This document shows, one piece after another, positions 1 to 5,634 of a DNA stretch of 9,830 bases. Under the pieces are notes generated by a model. That model had not been told where the DNA came from, made no database searches, and saw only the letters and a list, made by a program, of their open reading frames with translations. The DNA is from Haloferacaceae archaeon PL-Br10_E2g29. GTDB lineage: Archaea; Halobacteriota; Halobacteria; Halobacteriales; Haloferacaceae. A program made the translations under genes and the position numbers. Where the stretch lies: NCBI GenBank assembly GCA_001563965.1, contig LKMS01000049.1, positions 1 through 9,830 of the forward strand, written 5' to 3'. Positions within the stretch are counted from its first letter, which is position 1. The number at the start of each line of letters is the position of its first letter.

Positions 1-69
1 ACGAATCTGGGCCTCGCATTCGTTGTGGGGATTGTCGTTCATTTGGCGGTTGCGCGAACCGCAAACTGA
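1..69 (+). CDS. C-terminal end of a membrane protein (partial, cut by window edge)
   Basis: Frame 1 is open from the first base and ends at TGA (67-69), giving 22 residues. They include a hydrophobic run rich in Leu, Val, Ala and Ile (GLAFVVGIVVHLAVA), followed by a short ARTAN tail. This looks like the last transmembrane helix of a polytopic membrane protein such as a transporter. The family cannot be named from so short a piece. It is on the same strand as the next small gene, 68 bp downstream, which has its own TATA-like element. A chance open frame of this length cannot be excluded. Confidence 0.5.
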   Translation, partial: TNLGLAFVVGIVVHLAVARTAN

Positions 70-106
70 CGCTGCGGTGTACGCACAGCCAGTGGCAAAC
101 ACCGAT

Positions 107-117
107 TGTTTAAGATG
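107..117 (+). promoter_or_regulatory. Putative TATA box for the 60-residue membrane protein gene
   Basis: The AT-rich element TGTTTAAGATG is centred about 26 bp before the ATG at 138. That is the spacing expected for a leaderless haloarchaeal transcript starting at or beside the start codon. Called by position and composition only. Confidence 0.45.
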
Positions 118-137
118 ACCACGTCCAACCCTTCAGT

Positions 138-320
138 ATGAAACTCGGTTGGGCATATATGGGACTTGCCTGTGTGTTGGTCCTCGTAGGGGTATTTTTG
201 AACGTTGGTGGACAGCAGACGCTTGGACTGGTGATTGTGAGCGCCTCGCTCGTGTTTATCTATTTGGGGTCGAACGCGCTGGCAGACGACCGCGCCGAGC
301 AGGAAGCCAGCGGCGAGTGA
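138..320 (+). CDS. Small two-helix membrane protein, function unknown
   Basis: This 60-residue protein has two predicted transmembrane segments, roughly residues 5-24 and 28-47, joined by a short GGQQT turn. A charged acidic C-terminus (ALADDRAEQEASGE) should face the cytoplasm if both ends are inside. The ATG at 138 is favoured because a TATA-like element lies about 26 bp upstream, fitting leaderless expression. Tiny two-helix proteins of this kind are common and mostly uncharacterised in haloarchaea. No catalytic or binding motif is visible. The hydrophobic pattern followed by an acidic tail supports real coding, but the family is not recognised. Confidence 0.7.
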   Translation: MKLGWAYMGLACVLVLVGVFLNVGGQQTLGLVIVSASLVFIYLGSNALADDRAEQEASGE

Positions 321-425
321 TCTTCTGAGTAGTCGAACACACGAGTGAGAGCAACCGCAGCAACGACTCCAGTGTCATAGTGCTGACGAACTGAGGAGAG
401 TCGAGACGTCAGCGGGTGCGTCGGG

Positions 426-434
426 CTTTTTATC
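426..434 (+). promoter_or_regulatory. Putative TATA box for hjc
   Basis: The element CTTTTTATC lies 47-55 bp before the first Hjc ATG (481) and about 25 bp before an ATG at 455. It therefore predicts a transcript starting near 455 with a leader of roughly 25-32 nt. A nearly identical element (CTTTTTATC, read on the minus strand) precedes pcn. The T-run could also be read as a weak terminator for the upstream small gene, but the hairpin before it (GACG 405-408 with CGTC 419-422) is poor. Confidence 0.5.
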
Positions 435-454
435 ACGAGTCGACAACCCGTGGT

Positions 455-490
455 ATGCACCGACCGAACCACGGACGTGAATGGCGATGA
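455..490 (+). other. Possible 11-codon leader ORF overlapping the hjc start
   Basis: An ATG at 455 lies at the expected leaderless distance (about 25 bp) from the TATA-like CTTTTTATC. It opens an 11-codon frame (MHRPNHGREWR) ending at TGA 488-490, which overlaps the ATG at 487 of hjc as ATGA. This geometry is typical of translational coupling. The peptide is too short to judge by composition, so it may be chance. Confidence 0.25.
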
Positions 491-909
491 GCGCGAACCG
501 AAAGGGCGACCGACGCGAACGCGAACTCGTCAACCGACTCGACGAGGCGGGGTTTGCGGTCATGCGCGCGCCCGCCAGCGGCAGCGCAACCGAGCGCGAA
601 CTGCCCGACGTGCTCGCAGGCGACGGCGAGCGGTTCTACGCCATCGAGGCGAAAGCCAGCAGCGGTCGACCCATCTATCTGGCCGGCGAGGAGGTCGAGG
701 CGCTCATCTACTTTGCCCAGAACTTCGGCGCAAAAAGCCGGATTGCGGTTCGATTCGACCGCGAGGACTGGTACTTTTTCCACCCCGGCGACCTCCACGT
801 GACCGACGGCGGCAACTACCGCGTCAAAAAGGAGACCGCGCTCTCCGACGGCGTCGACTTCGACGAGTTCGTCGGCCACAGCACGCGAACCACGCTTGAT
901 GATCTGTGA
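487..909 (+). CDS. hjc: Archaeal Holliday junction resolvase Hjc
   Basis: This 140-residue nuclease cleaves four-way DNA junctions during recombination and fork repair. It has the Hjc form of the PD-(D/E)XK fold. Numbering from the ATG at 487, the N-terminal helix motif RRERELV gives Glu11 and Arg12, followed by Arg27, Asp41 in ELPDVLAG, and Glu54 with Lys56 in IEAKA. These match the catalytic set known from the Pyrococcus furiosus enzyme. A conserved aromatic region (DREDWYFFHP) and GGNYRVKKETAL follow. Length is typical for haloarchaeal Hjc. Two in-frame ATGs exist, at 481 and 487. I prefer 487 because GGACGTGA (473-480), close to the Shine-Dalgarno consensus GGAGGTGA, ends 6 nt before it and the product then begins MSANRKGD; starting at 481 would add only MA. 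Confidence 0.95.
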   Translation: MSANRKGDRRERELVNRLDEAGFAVMRAPASGSATERELPDVLAGDGERFYAIEAKASSGRPIYLAGEEVEALIYFAQNFGAKSRIAVRFDREDWYFFHPGDLHVTDGGNYRVKKETALSDGVDFDEFVGHSTRTTLDDL

Positions 910-1037
910 GCCGGGAGCAACGAGGATCAACAAAATTCGCCGGACGTGACACGGATAGGACACAACTGGCGTCACAGAACGCCAAAGCGGGTCGACCGTT
1001 TCGAAGCGCTTTTGCGATGGCCGGAAAAACGCGATGT

Positions 1038-1253
1038 ATGGAAATCGACGCGGAAGTTCGTCGGCAAACGATTATTTCGCTGGTTGCCGTCGGCCTGTTC
1101 GTCGCGTCGCTCGTCACGATCGGCATCGTCTACGACGGCGGTGACGGTCTCCCCGAAGCCGGCGCACTGGCGCTCGTCGCCGCGCTCGGCGGCTTTATTC
1201 TGCTGATGGCCCTCGTCGGCGTGGTGCTCGAACGGCTCAAAGGCGACGAGTAG
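1038..1253 (+). CDS. Small two-helix membrane protein, function unknown
   Basis: The 71-residue product starts MEIDAEVRRQ and has two hydrophobic segments, about residues 11-31 and 39-63, separated by an acidic loop (YDGGDGLPEAG). It ends in a short charged tail (ERLKGDE). In-frame ATG or GTG codons upstream would add a polar extension without family character, so the ATG at 1038 is preferred. A weak TATA-like GCTTTTGCG (1008-1016) sits about 26 bp before it, over the 8-bp palindrome AAGCGCTT (1004-1011). The gene follows hjc on the same strand after 128 bp and converges on priL. It resembles short conserved haloarchaeal membrane proteins of unknown role; no motif suggests an activity. Confidence 0.75.
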   Translation: MEIDAEVRRQTIISLVAVGLFVASLVTIGIVYDGGDGLPEAGALALVAALGGFILLMALVGVVLERLKGDE

Positions 1254-1262
1254 TCGCGCGAG

Positions 1263-1281
1263 TCGAAACGGACGGTTTCGG
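1263..1281. terminator. Hairpin between convergent stop codons (possible bidirectional terminator)
   Basis: CGAAAC (1264-1269) and GTTTCG (1275-1280) form a perfect 6-bp stem with a 5-nt loop, and a T-G pair can extend it to seven. It fills most of the 32 bp between the stop of the 71-residue membrane protein gene (1253) and the stop of priL (1286). No T-run follows on either strand, so termination is inferred from position only. Confidence 0.4.
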
Positions 1282-1285
1282 GTGA

Positions 1286-2389
1286 TTACGAGCCGTGTCG
1301 CTCTCGCCAGTCGGTGAGTTCGTCGCCAACGGCGTCGACCTGTGTGCGGTAGTATTCGAGCGGATGTGCCGCCGTCTGCCAGTGGTCGTCCTCGTTGTGA
1401 CAGATGCCGTAGGCGCTGAGCGTTTCGCACGACGGCGGCGGATACTGGGTGCCCCGATCATCCGAGAGATATTCGGTCTGATAGCGGATTCCCTCGGGCG
1501 CAAGCGAGGAGTCCGCACAGAAGGCGATGATTTCGTCGCTGTCCATCCCGATGGCCGTCAGAAACGCCATCAGCGTGAAGCTCTCGGGAGCGTCGAGGTC
1601 AACGGATTCCTCGGCTTTCTGCAGGAGATTCTCGATACAGGGCGGAAACAGTTCGCGGGCGACGAAATCGATTTCGCCGACCGCCGCGCGCTGTGAAAGC
1701 AGCCGGCGGAGGTCGGCGAGTTCGGCCTCCAACTCGGCGGCGATTCCCTCGCCCTCGGTGAGCCCATCAAACGGGAGTCCCTCGGCGACCCGTCGGCGGA
1801 TTGCCGTCCGGAACAGTCGAAACAGCTCGTCGCGTTCGACGCGGACATCGCCAGCGACGACTTCGCGGTTGACCAGTCGCCAGCGGTCGCCGCGCGCACC
1901 CGAAGCGAGTTGGAGATAGTGGCCGACGCCGACGCGGAACCAATCGGGGTCGTCGCCGGCGCGAGCGTTCCCTTCGGGCCTGACCGCCTCGGTGAGGTCG
2001 AGTTCGGCCAGCAGCGTATCGCGGTCGAGTCTGGCGGTGGTCGTGCTTCGGAGGCCGTCGTCACCCCGTTCGGTGTCGACTTCGAACCGCTCGATCGCGG
2101 TTTTTGCCTCCGCGGCGGCGTACTTGTCGACGGCGGCCGGCGAGTCGAGCAACGAAACGAGGATTCTGGCGATCGGATACGAGAGCAGTTCGTCCTCGAC
2201 GCGCCACTCGTCAGGCGTTTCCGAGTCGACAACCCCCGACAGCAACGCGCGTTCGACCCGCTCGCGGCCGCGCTCGACCGCGGGCTGGCCGTCGGCGATC
2301 AGCGTCCCGAGGTCGACCGCCGTGGCCGAAACCGCCTTGCGGGCGGCCGACAGAAACGGATACCGAGCGTACAGCGGGTTGATCGCCAT
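1286..2389 (-). CDS. priL: DNA primase large subunit PriL
   Basis: PriL is the regulatory, iron-sulfur subunit of the archaeal/eukaryotic primase; with PriS it makes the primers for replication. The 367-residue product begins MAINPLYARYPFL, the usual archaeal PriL N-terminus, followed by an all-helical N-terminal domain. The C-terminal domain carries four cysteines at 251 (FPPC), 291 (AFC), 321 (PPSC) and 330 (GIC), matching the 4Fe-4S ligands of the family, including the conserved motif FPPCI. Length is normal for haloarchaea. The frame is open a further 53 codons upstream, but that extension is unlike PriL, and a TATA-like element 25-33 bp before 2389 supports the chosen ATG. The catalytic subunit PriS is not in this window. 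priL is divergent from the Cys/His protein at 2554, with 164 bp between them. Confidence 0.95.
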   Translation of the reverse strand: MAINPLYARYPFLSAARKAVSATAVDLGTLIADGQPAVERGRERVERALLSGVVDSETPDEWRVEDELLSYPIARILVSLLDSPAAVDKYAAAEAKTAIERFEVDTERGDDGLRSTTTARLDRDTLLAELDLTEAVRPEGNARAGDDPDWFRVGVGHYLQLASGARGDRWRLVNREVVAGDVRVERDELFRLFRTAIRRRVAEGLPFDGLTEGEGIAAELEAELADLRRLLSQRAAVGEIDFVARELFPPCIENLLQKAEESVDLDAPESFTLMAFLTAIGMDSDEIIAFCADSSLAPEGIRYQTEYLSDDRGTQYPPPSCETLSAYGICHNEDDHWQTAAHPLEYYRTQVDAVGDELTDWRERHGS

Positions 2390-2413
2390 CGATGGTCGCT
2401 GTTCAAAGCCGGG

Positions 2414-2422
2414 GAGAATAAG
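2414..2422 (-). promoter_or_regulatory. Putative TATA box for priL
   Basis: On the minus strand GCTTATTCTC is centred about 29 bp before the priL ATG (2389), predicting a leaderless or nearly leaderless transcript. It lies inside the upstream open extension of priL, which argues against the longer start. Confidence 0.4.
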
Positions 2423-2522
2423 CCCGACGGTCCCCGGTGGCGTCGGTCGAGCGAGTGGGAGTGTGTGCGGTGTCGATGCGGTGTCGACAGCAACGATGTC
2501 GGTCGCGGCGTCGAGGGCGTAA

Positions 2523-2531
2523 GCTATAATC
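2523..2531 (+). promoter_or_regulatory. Putative TATA box for the Cys/His-rich protein gene
   Basis: The element GCTATAATC is centred about 27 bp before the GTG start at 2554, the spacing of a leaderless haloarchaeal promoter. Together with the priL element it makes the 2390-2553 interval a divergent promoter region. Confidence 0.5.
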
Positions 2532-2553
2532 GGGCTGCAGCGAACCACCAGAT

Positions 2554-3186
2554 GTGCCGCGATTCAGCTATCCCTGTCCCGGCTGTCGGACGACAAACAG
2601 CCTCCATGAGCCCGACTGCCGGTTCGAGGGAACGCCGTGGCCGACGATCGAAAAGGCCTACACCGACATCATCGCGGTGTTGACGACGGCCAATCCGGCC
2701 GCTGGCGACGCGGTCGGCAGCGGTGAGCGGCGTCATCCAACCGAATCGAAGCTTCGCGACGCCGTCCACGGCGAGTGGAGCGGACTACACAAAGCTGCGC
2801 TCGAAACGCTCAAAACCGTCAGCCGGGTCGAACAGGATGACGACGGCACGCTTCGGCTGCTGACTGCCGAAGAGTACAAAGAACTCGTCTCGGAGCCCTC
2901 GACCGAGCCGATGGCGACGATTTACCAACACGGCTCGGTGCCGGGCTGTCACGACCACGCGGTGTTTGCGATGATCGCGTGGTACGAAATGGTCGACCTC
3001 TCGTGGCCCGAAACAAAGGAAAACGTCGTTTCCTGGCTCAGAGAGTCCGGAACGTGGGCCCGTGGCGGCTTCGAGGAGTCGACGCCCGAACAGCTCGTCG
3101 AGCGAAAACGCCACGTCTACGAGTCGGGCTACGGGTGGAAACAGGCCGCAAACGAGGCCAAATCGGTGATCGACCGCCACCGCTGA
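2554..3186 (+). CDS. Uncharacterised Cys/His-rich (putative zinc-binding) protein between priL and pcn
   Basis: This 210-residue soluble protein starts at GTG (2554); the ATG two bases earlier is in another frame. The N-terminus has a compact metal-site pattern: Cys8-Pro-Gly-Cys11, His18 and Cys22 (C-x2-C-x6-H-x3-C). The middle (about 65-112) looks like a winged helix, with helices around WSGLHKAALETLK and a wing plus LTAEEYKEL, as in many archaeal DNA-binding proteins. A second Cys/His cluster (His126, Cys132, His133, His135) precedes a Trp-rich C-terminal helical region. It is divergent from priL and convergent with pcn. The family looks conserved in haloarchaea, but I know no assigned function. 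A role in replication or its control is inferred only from location and the DNA-binding look. Confidence 0.85.
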   Translation: MPRFSYPCPGCRTTNSLHEPDCRFEGTPWPTIEKAYTDIIAVLTTANPAAGDAVGSGERRHPTESKLRDAVHGEWSGLHKAALETLKTVSRVEQDDDGTLRLLTAEEYKELVSEPSTEPMATIYQHGSVPGCHDHAVFAMIAWYEMVDLSWPETKENVVSWLRESGTWARGGFEESTPEQLVERKRHVYESGYGWKQAANEAKSVIDRHR

Positions 3187-3253
3187 AAACGTGAGTCGGG
3201 AGCCTGCTGAAAACGTGAATGAAACGCCTGCTGAAAACGGCGACAACGATGAA
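3182..3253. repeat. 24-bp tandem repeat, about three copies
   Basis: Units beginning GCTGAAAAC start at 3182, 3206 and 3230, exactly 24 bp apart. The first two share GCTGAAAACGTGA and end in CCT; the third keeps only about the first ten bases. The first unit contains the stop codon of the gene at 2554, and because 24 is a multiple of three each unit repeats that TGA in the same frame. On the minus strand each unit gives a TTTTC tract just past the pcn stop. Confidence 0.7.
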
Positions 3254-3258
3254 AAAAC
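3251..3258 (-). terminator. T-run downstream of pcn
   Basis: Six A residues (3252-3257) read as six T on the minus strand, 22 bp past the pcn stop codon at 3280. Archaeal terminators are often plain T-runs. The T4 tracts of the adjoining 24-bp repeat continue the T-rich character for another 65 bp. Confidence 0.45.
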
Positions 3259-3279
3259 AGACTGCCGACAGCGACCCGC

Positions 3280-4023
3280 TCAGTCGCTCTGGATCCGCGG
3301 CGCGAGCATGTAGGTGACCTGTCCGAGCCCCTCGGCGAACTCGTAGTGGAGTTTGACCGGGAACTCCTCGCCGAGTTCGATGGTGACCTCGGTGTCGTTC
3401 GGAATCGCCTTGTTCATATCCTTCAGGTAATCGAGCGAGAACAGCGAGTCGGCCGCGCCGGCGGTGAGATCGATCAGGTCGTCGCGGTCGAGTTTGAGGT
3501 CGACGTCGTCGGTGTCGCCCTCGGCCTCGATGTAGAACGCCTCGGCGCTTTCGTCGACTCGCAGCGCGATGTGGTCGCTGACCATGTCGGCGGCCTTGAT
3601 ACCGCGGCTGAGTTGGCTGCCTTCGAGGACGATGCTCGCGGGGAGATCCAGTTCGGGAATGTCGGGTTCCTGGCGGATCGAGTCGGGGTCGATGAGCGCC
3701 AACGTGTACGAGAGGCCGTCGATCTGGATGTGGAGTTTCCGGGTTTCCTCGTCGAGTTCGAGATGAATGAGGTCGTCGCTGTTTGCCATCCCGGCGATGT
3801 CTTCGAGGCGACCGAGATTGACGCCGATCACGCCGCCGTCGGCGTCGTAGGACTCGAACGCCGCCGCGTCCAGCGAGAGGTCGACCATCCCGACGTTTGC
3901 GGGGTCGACCGCGCGAATGGCGAACTCCTCCTCGTTGAGACGGATCTTGCACTCGTCTACCAGCACGCTCACCGAATCGAGCGCATCCTTGAGCGTCGGC
4001 GCACTCACGATGGCCTTGAACAT
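3280..4023 (-). CDS. pcn: DNA polymerase sliding clamp PCNA
   Basis: PCNA forms a trimeric ring on DNA that tethers the replicative polymerases, FEN1, ligase and other factors. The 247-residue product is the standard haloarchaeal length. It begins MFKAIVSAPTLKDALDSVSVLVDE and has two homologous clamp domains joined by an interdomain linker near residues 117-130 (ALIDPDSIRQEPDIPELDLP). It ends with YMLAPRIQSD, the conserved C-terminal strand and tail that help bind PIP-box partners. The protein is very acidic, as expected for a halophile. The frame is open six codons upstream, but the family alignment and the promoter spacing select the ATG at 4023. It is convergent with the Cys/His protein and has the same orientation as the phosphosugar mutase gene 97 bp upstream, but with its own promoter. 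Confidence 0.97.
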   Translation of the reverse strand: MFKAIVSAPTLKDALDSVSVLVDECKIRLNEEEFAIRAVDPANVGMVDLSLDAAAFESYDADGGVIGVNLGRLEDIAGMANSDDLIHLELDEETRKLHIQIDGLSYTLALIDPDSIRQEPDIPELDLPASIVLEGSQLSRGIKAADMVSDHIALRVDESAEAFYIEAEGDTDDVDLKLDRDDLIDLTAGAADSLFSLDYLKDMNKAIPNDTEVTIELGEEFPVKLHYEFAEGLGQVTYMLAPRIQSD

Positions 4024-4047
4024 ATAAACACATCTACGCAAGGCCCC

Positions 4048-4057
4048 GATAAAAAGG
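4048..4057 (-). promoter_or_regulatory. Putative TATA box for pcn
   Basis: Read on the minus strand this is CCTTTTTATC, centred about 29 bp before the pcn ATG, predicting a leader of only a few bases. It matches the hjc element (CTTTTTATC) over nine positions. Confidence 0.55.
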
Positions 4058-4120
4058 CATCCGGTTTGATATACTCACACGCGGGCGCGAGAGCGGACCA
4101 ACCCAGTGAACCGTCTCCGT

Positions 4121-5494
4121 TCAGACCAGCGGTTCGACGAGGTCGACGCCGGCATCGAGCAGGGTTTCGAGGCGGTCGAGCGAGCCGGATTCGCCGTAGA
4201 CGCGGAGCTTCGGTTCGGTGCCACTCGGCCGGATGAGCAGCCACGAGCCGTCTTCGAGCAGGAGTTTGAAGCCGTCGAGCGTGACGGTTTTCGCGACCGC
4301 GCTGCCGGCGACCGATTCGGGAATGTGATCCGAGAGATCCGAGAGCACGCGCGTTTTTTCGCTGTCGGGACAGCCCACGCTGCGTTTGCTCGCAAAAATC
4401 TCGCCGTGTTCGTCGAGTAGGCGGTCAACCCGTGAATCGAGCGGTTCGGCGGCGGTGACCGTGCCGGCGAGCAGCGCCATCAACACGCCGTCCTTTTCGC
4501 GGATGTGGCCGCGAATCGAGAAGCCACCCGATTCCTCGCCGCCCATCAGCGCGTCCGTTTCGCCCATCGCCTTGCCGATCCACTTGAAGCCGACGGGAAC
4601 CTCGACGACCTCCTCGCCGTTGGCCTCGGCGATCCGGTCGATGAGGAACGTCGTCGACACCGACCGCACCGCGGGACCCGAATCGGATTCGAGCAGATAG
4701 TCGTAGACGGCCGCGAAAAACAGGTTCTCGTCGAGATAGCCGCGTTCGGGCGTCGTGATCGCGATCCGGTCGGCATCGCCGTCGTTGGCAATGCCGAGGT
4801 CGGCGTCGTGTTCCTCGACCGCGTCAGCAAGTGGTTGGAGGTTGTGTGGGCTCGGCTCGGGTTCGCCGCCACCGAACGTCGGATCCTGATTGCATCGCCG
4901 GGTGATCACCTCCGCACCGGCCGATTCGAGGAGTTTGTCGGTGACGCCGCGACCGCTGCCGTGGAGCGCATCATAAACGATGGTGAGATCCGAGAGGTCC
5001 GAGCCGACGAGGTCGGTCGCGTGGGCCGCGTGGTCGGGAACCGGGTCGATTTCGCGAATTTCGCCCCACTGATCCTCGGGGAGGAGGTCGGGTTCGGCGA
5101 GGTTTTCGACGATTTTCTCGGTGCGGTCGGGCAGCGCGGGCGCGCCATCCTCGGGAATGAACTTGACGCCGTTGTACTCCGGGGGGTTGTGCGAGGCGGT
5201 CACCATCAGCGCACAGGACAGACCGCGGTCGACGATTGCGTGAGCAACGACGGGGGTTGGGCAGTCGCGTTTCGGCAGCAGCACGTCGAAGCCGTGGCCG
5301 GCCATGATTTCGGCGAGGCTCTCAGCGAAACCAGGCGAGGTTTCGCGGGCGTCGTAGCCGACGATGACGGGCGCGGTGTAGCCCTCATCGAGGAGGTAGG
5401 TTGCGACCGCTTCGCCGACGATGCGGACCCGTTCGTCGGTGAAAATGTCGAGGGTTGCACGCCAGCCGTCAGTGCCGAAGGTAATCTTGTCCAT
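4121..5494 (-). CDS. Phosphoglucomutase/phosphomannomutase family enzyme (alpha-D-phosphohexomutase)
   Basis: This 457-residue enzyme moves phosphate between C1 and C6 of hexose phosphates. All four active-site motifs are present: the phosphoserine loop TASHNP (Ser101), the metal loop NDGDADR (Asp238, Asp240, Asp242), the sugar-binding loop GEESGG (319-324) and the phosphate-binding loop RPSGTEP (422-428). The N-terminus MDKITFGTDGWRA is typical of the family and picks the ATG at 5494 over an upstream in-frame start. Glucose-, mannose- or glucosamine-phosphate specificity cannot be settled by eye, and haloarchaea carry several paralogues, so no symbol is given. It is divergent from the phosphoesterase at 5635. 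A small stem, TGAAC (4107-4111) with GTTCA (4119-4123), overlaps the stop codon and could help 3'-end formation. Confidence 0.93.
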   Translation of the reverse strand: MDKITFGTDGWRATLDIFTDERVRIVGEAVATYLLDEGYTAPVIVGYDARETSPGFAESLAEIMAGHGFDVLLPKRDCPTPVVAHAIVDRGLSCALMVTASHNPPEYNGVKFIPEDGAPALPDRTEKIVENLAEPDLLPEDQWGEIREIDPVPDHAAHATDLVGSDLSDLTIVYDALHGSGRGVTDKLLESAGAEVITRRCNQDPTFGGGEPEPSPHNLQPLADAVEEHDADLGIANDGDADRIAITTPERGYLDENLFFAAVYDYLLESDSGPAVRSVSTTFLIDRIAEANGEEVVEVPVGFKWIGKAMGETDALMGGEESGGFSIRGHIREKDGVLMALLAGTVTAAEPLDSRVDRLLDEHGEIFASKRSVGCPDSEKTRVLSDLSDHIPESVAGSAVAKTVTLDGFKLLLEDGSWLLIRPSGTEPKLRVYGESGSLDRLETLLDAGVDLVEPLV

Positions 5495-5514
5495 ACGTGC
5501 TCTGCAACCGCAAT

Positions 5515-5526
5515 GAACAAAAATGT
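5515..5526 (-). promoter_or_regulatory. Putative TATA box for the phosphohexomutase gene
   Basis: On the minus strand ACATTTTTGTTC is centred about 27 bp before the ATG at 5494, as for a leaderless transcript. It is the most AT-rich stretch of the divergent interval 5495-5634. Confidence 0.4.
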
Positions 5527-5583
5527 GGGACATACCGGCGGCTGTCGGAAGAGTGACTCCATCGAGAGAGCCACCACCGATTA

Positions 5584-5602
5584 CGGCGCGGCTGCTGCGC
5601 CG
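5584..5602. promoter_or_regulatory. Inverted repeat just upstream of the phosphoesterase TATA element
   Basis: CGGCGC (5584-5589) and GCGCCG (5597-5602) are a perfect 6-bp inverted repeat with a 7-bp spacer. It abuts the TATA-like CTTTATC of the gene at 5635 and would overlap its BRE, where a dimeric regulator could act. It may also be chance in GC-rich DNA. Confidence 0.3.
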
Positions 5603-5610
5603 GCTTTATC
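5603..5610 (+). promoter_or_regulatory. Putative TATA box for the phosphoesterase gene
   Basis: GCTTTATC is centred about 28 bp before the ATG at 5635, consistent with a leaderless or very short-leader transcript. It shares TTTATC with the hjc and pcn elements. Confidence 0.45.
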
Positions 5611-5634
5611 ACCCAGAGACGAAATCGTTCGGTA

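Noticed and set aside
321..486. RNA gene or further small protein in the gap before hjc
   Set aside because: No tRNA-like cloverleaf, strong hairpin or protein-like frame was found; only a TATA-like element and the 11-codon frame stand out.
2390..2548. Longer PriL start with 53 extra N-terminal residues
   Set aside because: The extension has no PriL character, would contain the putative priL TATA element, and MAINPLYARYPF is the usual PriL beginning.
3182..3253. CRISPR-like repeats
   Set aside because: The 24-bp units are directly tandem with no unique spacers, only about three degenerate copies and no cas gene nearby.
3038..4236. Long open frames of about 300 codons on both strands over pcn
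   Set aside because: They are out of frame with PCNA, and one is extremely Arg-rich, unlike an acidic halophile protein.
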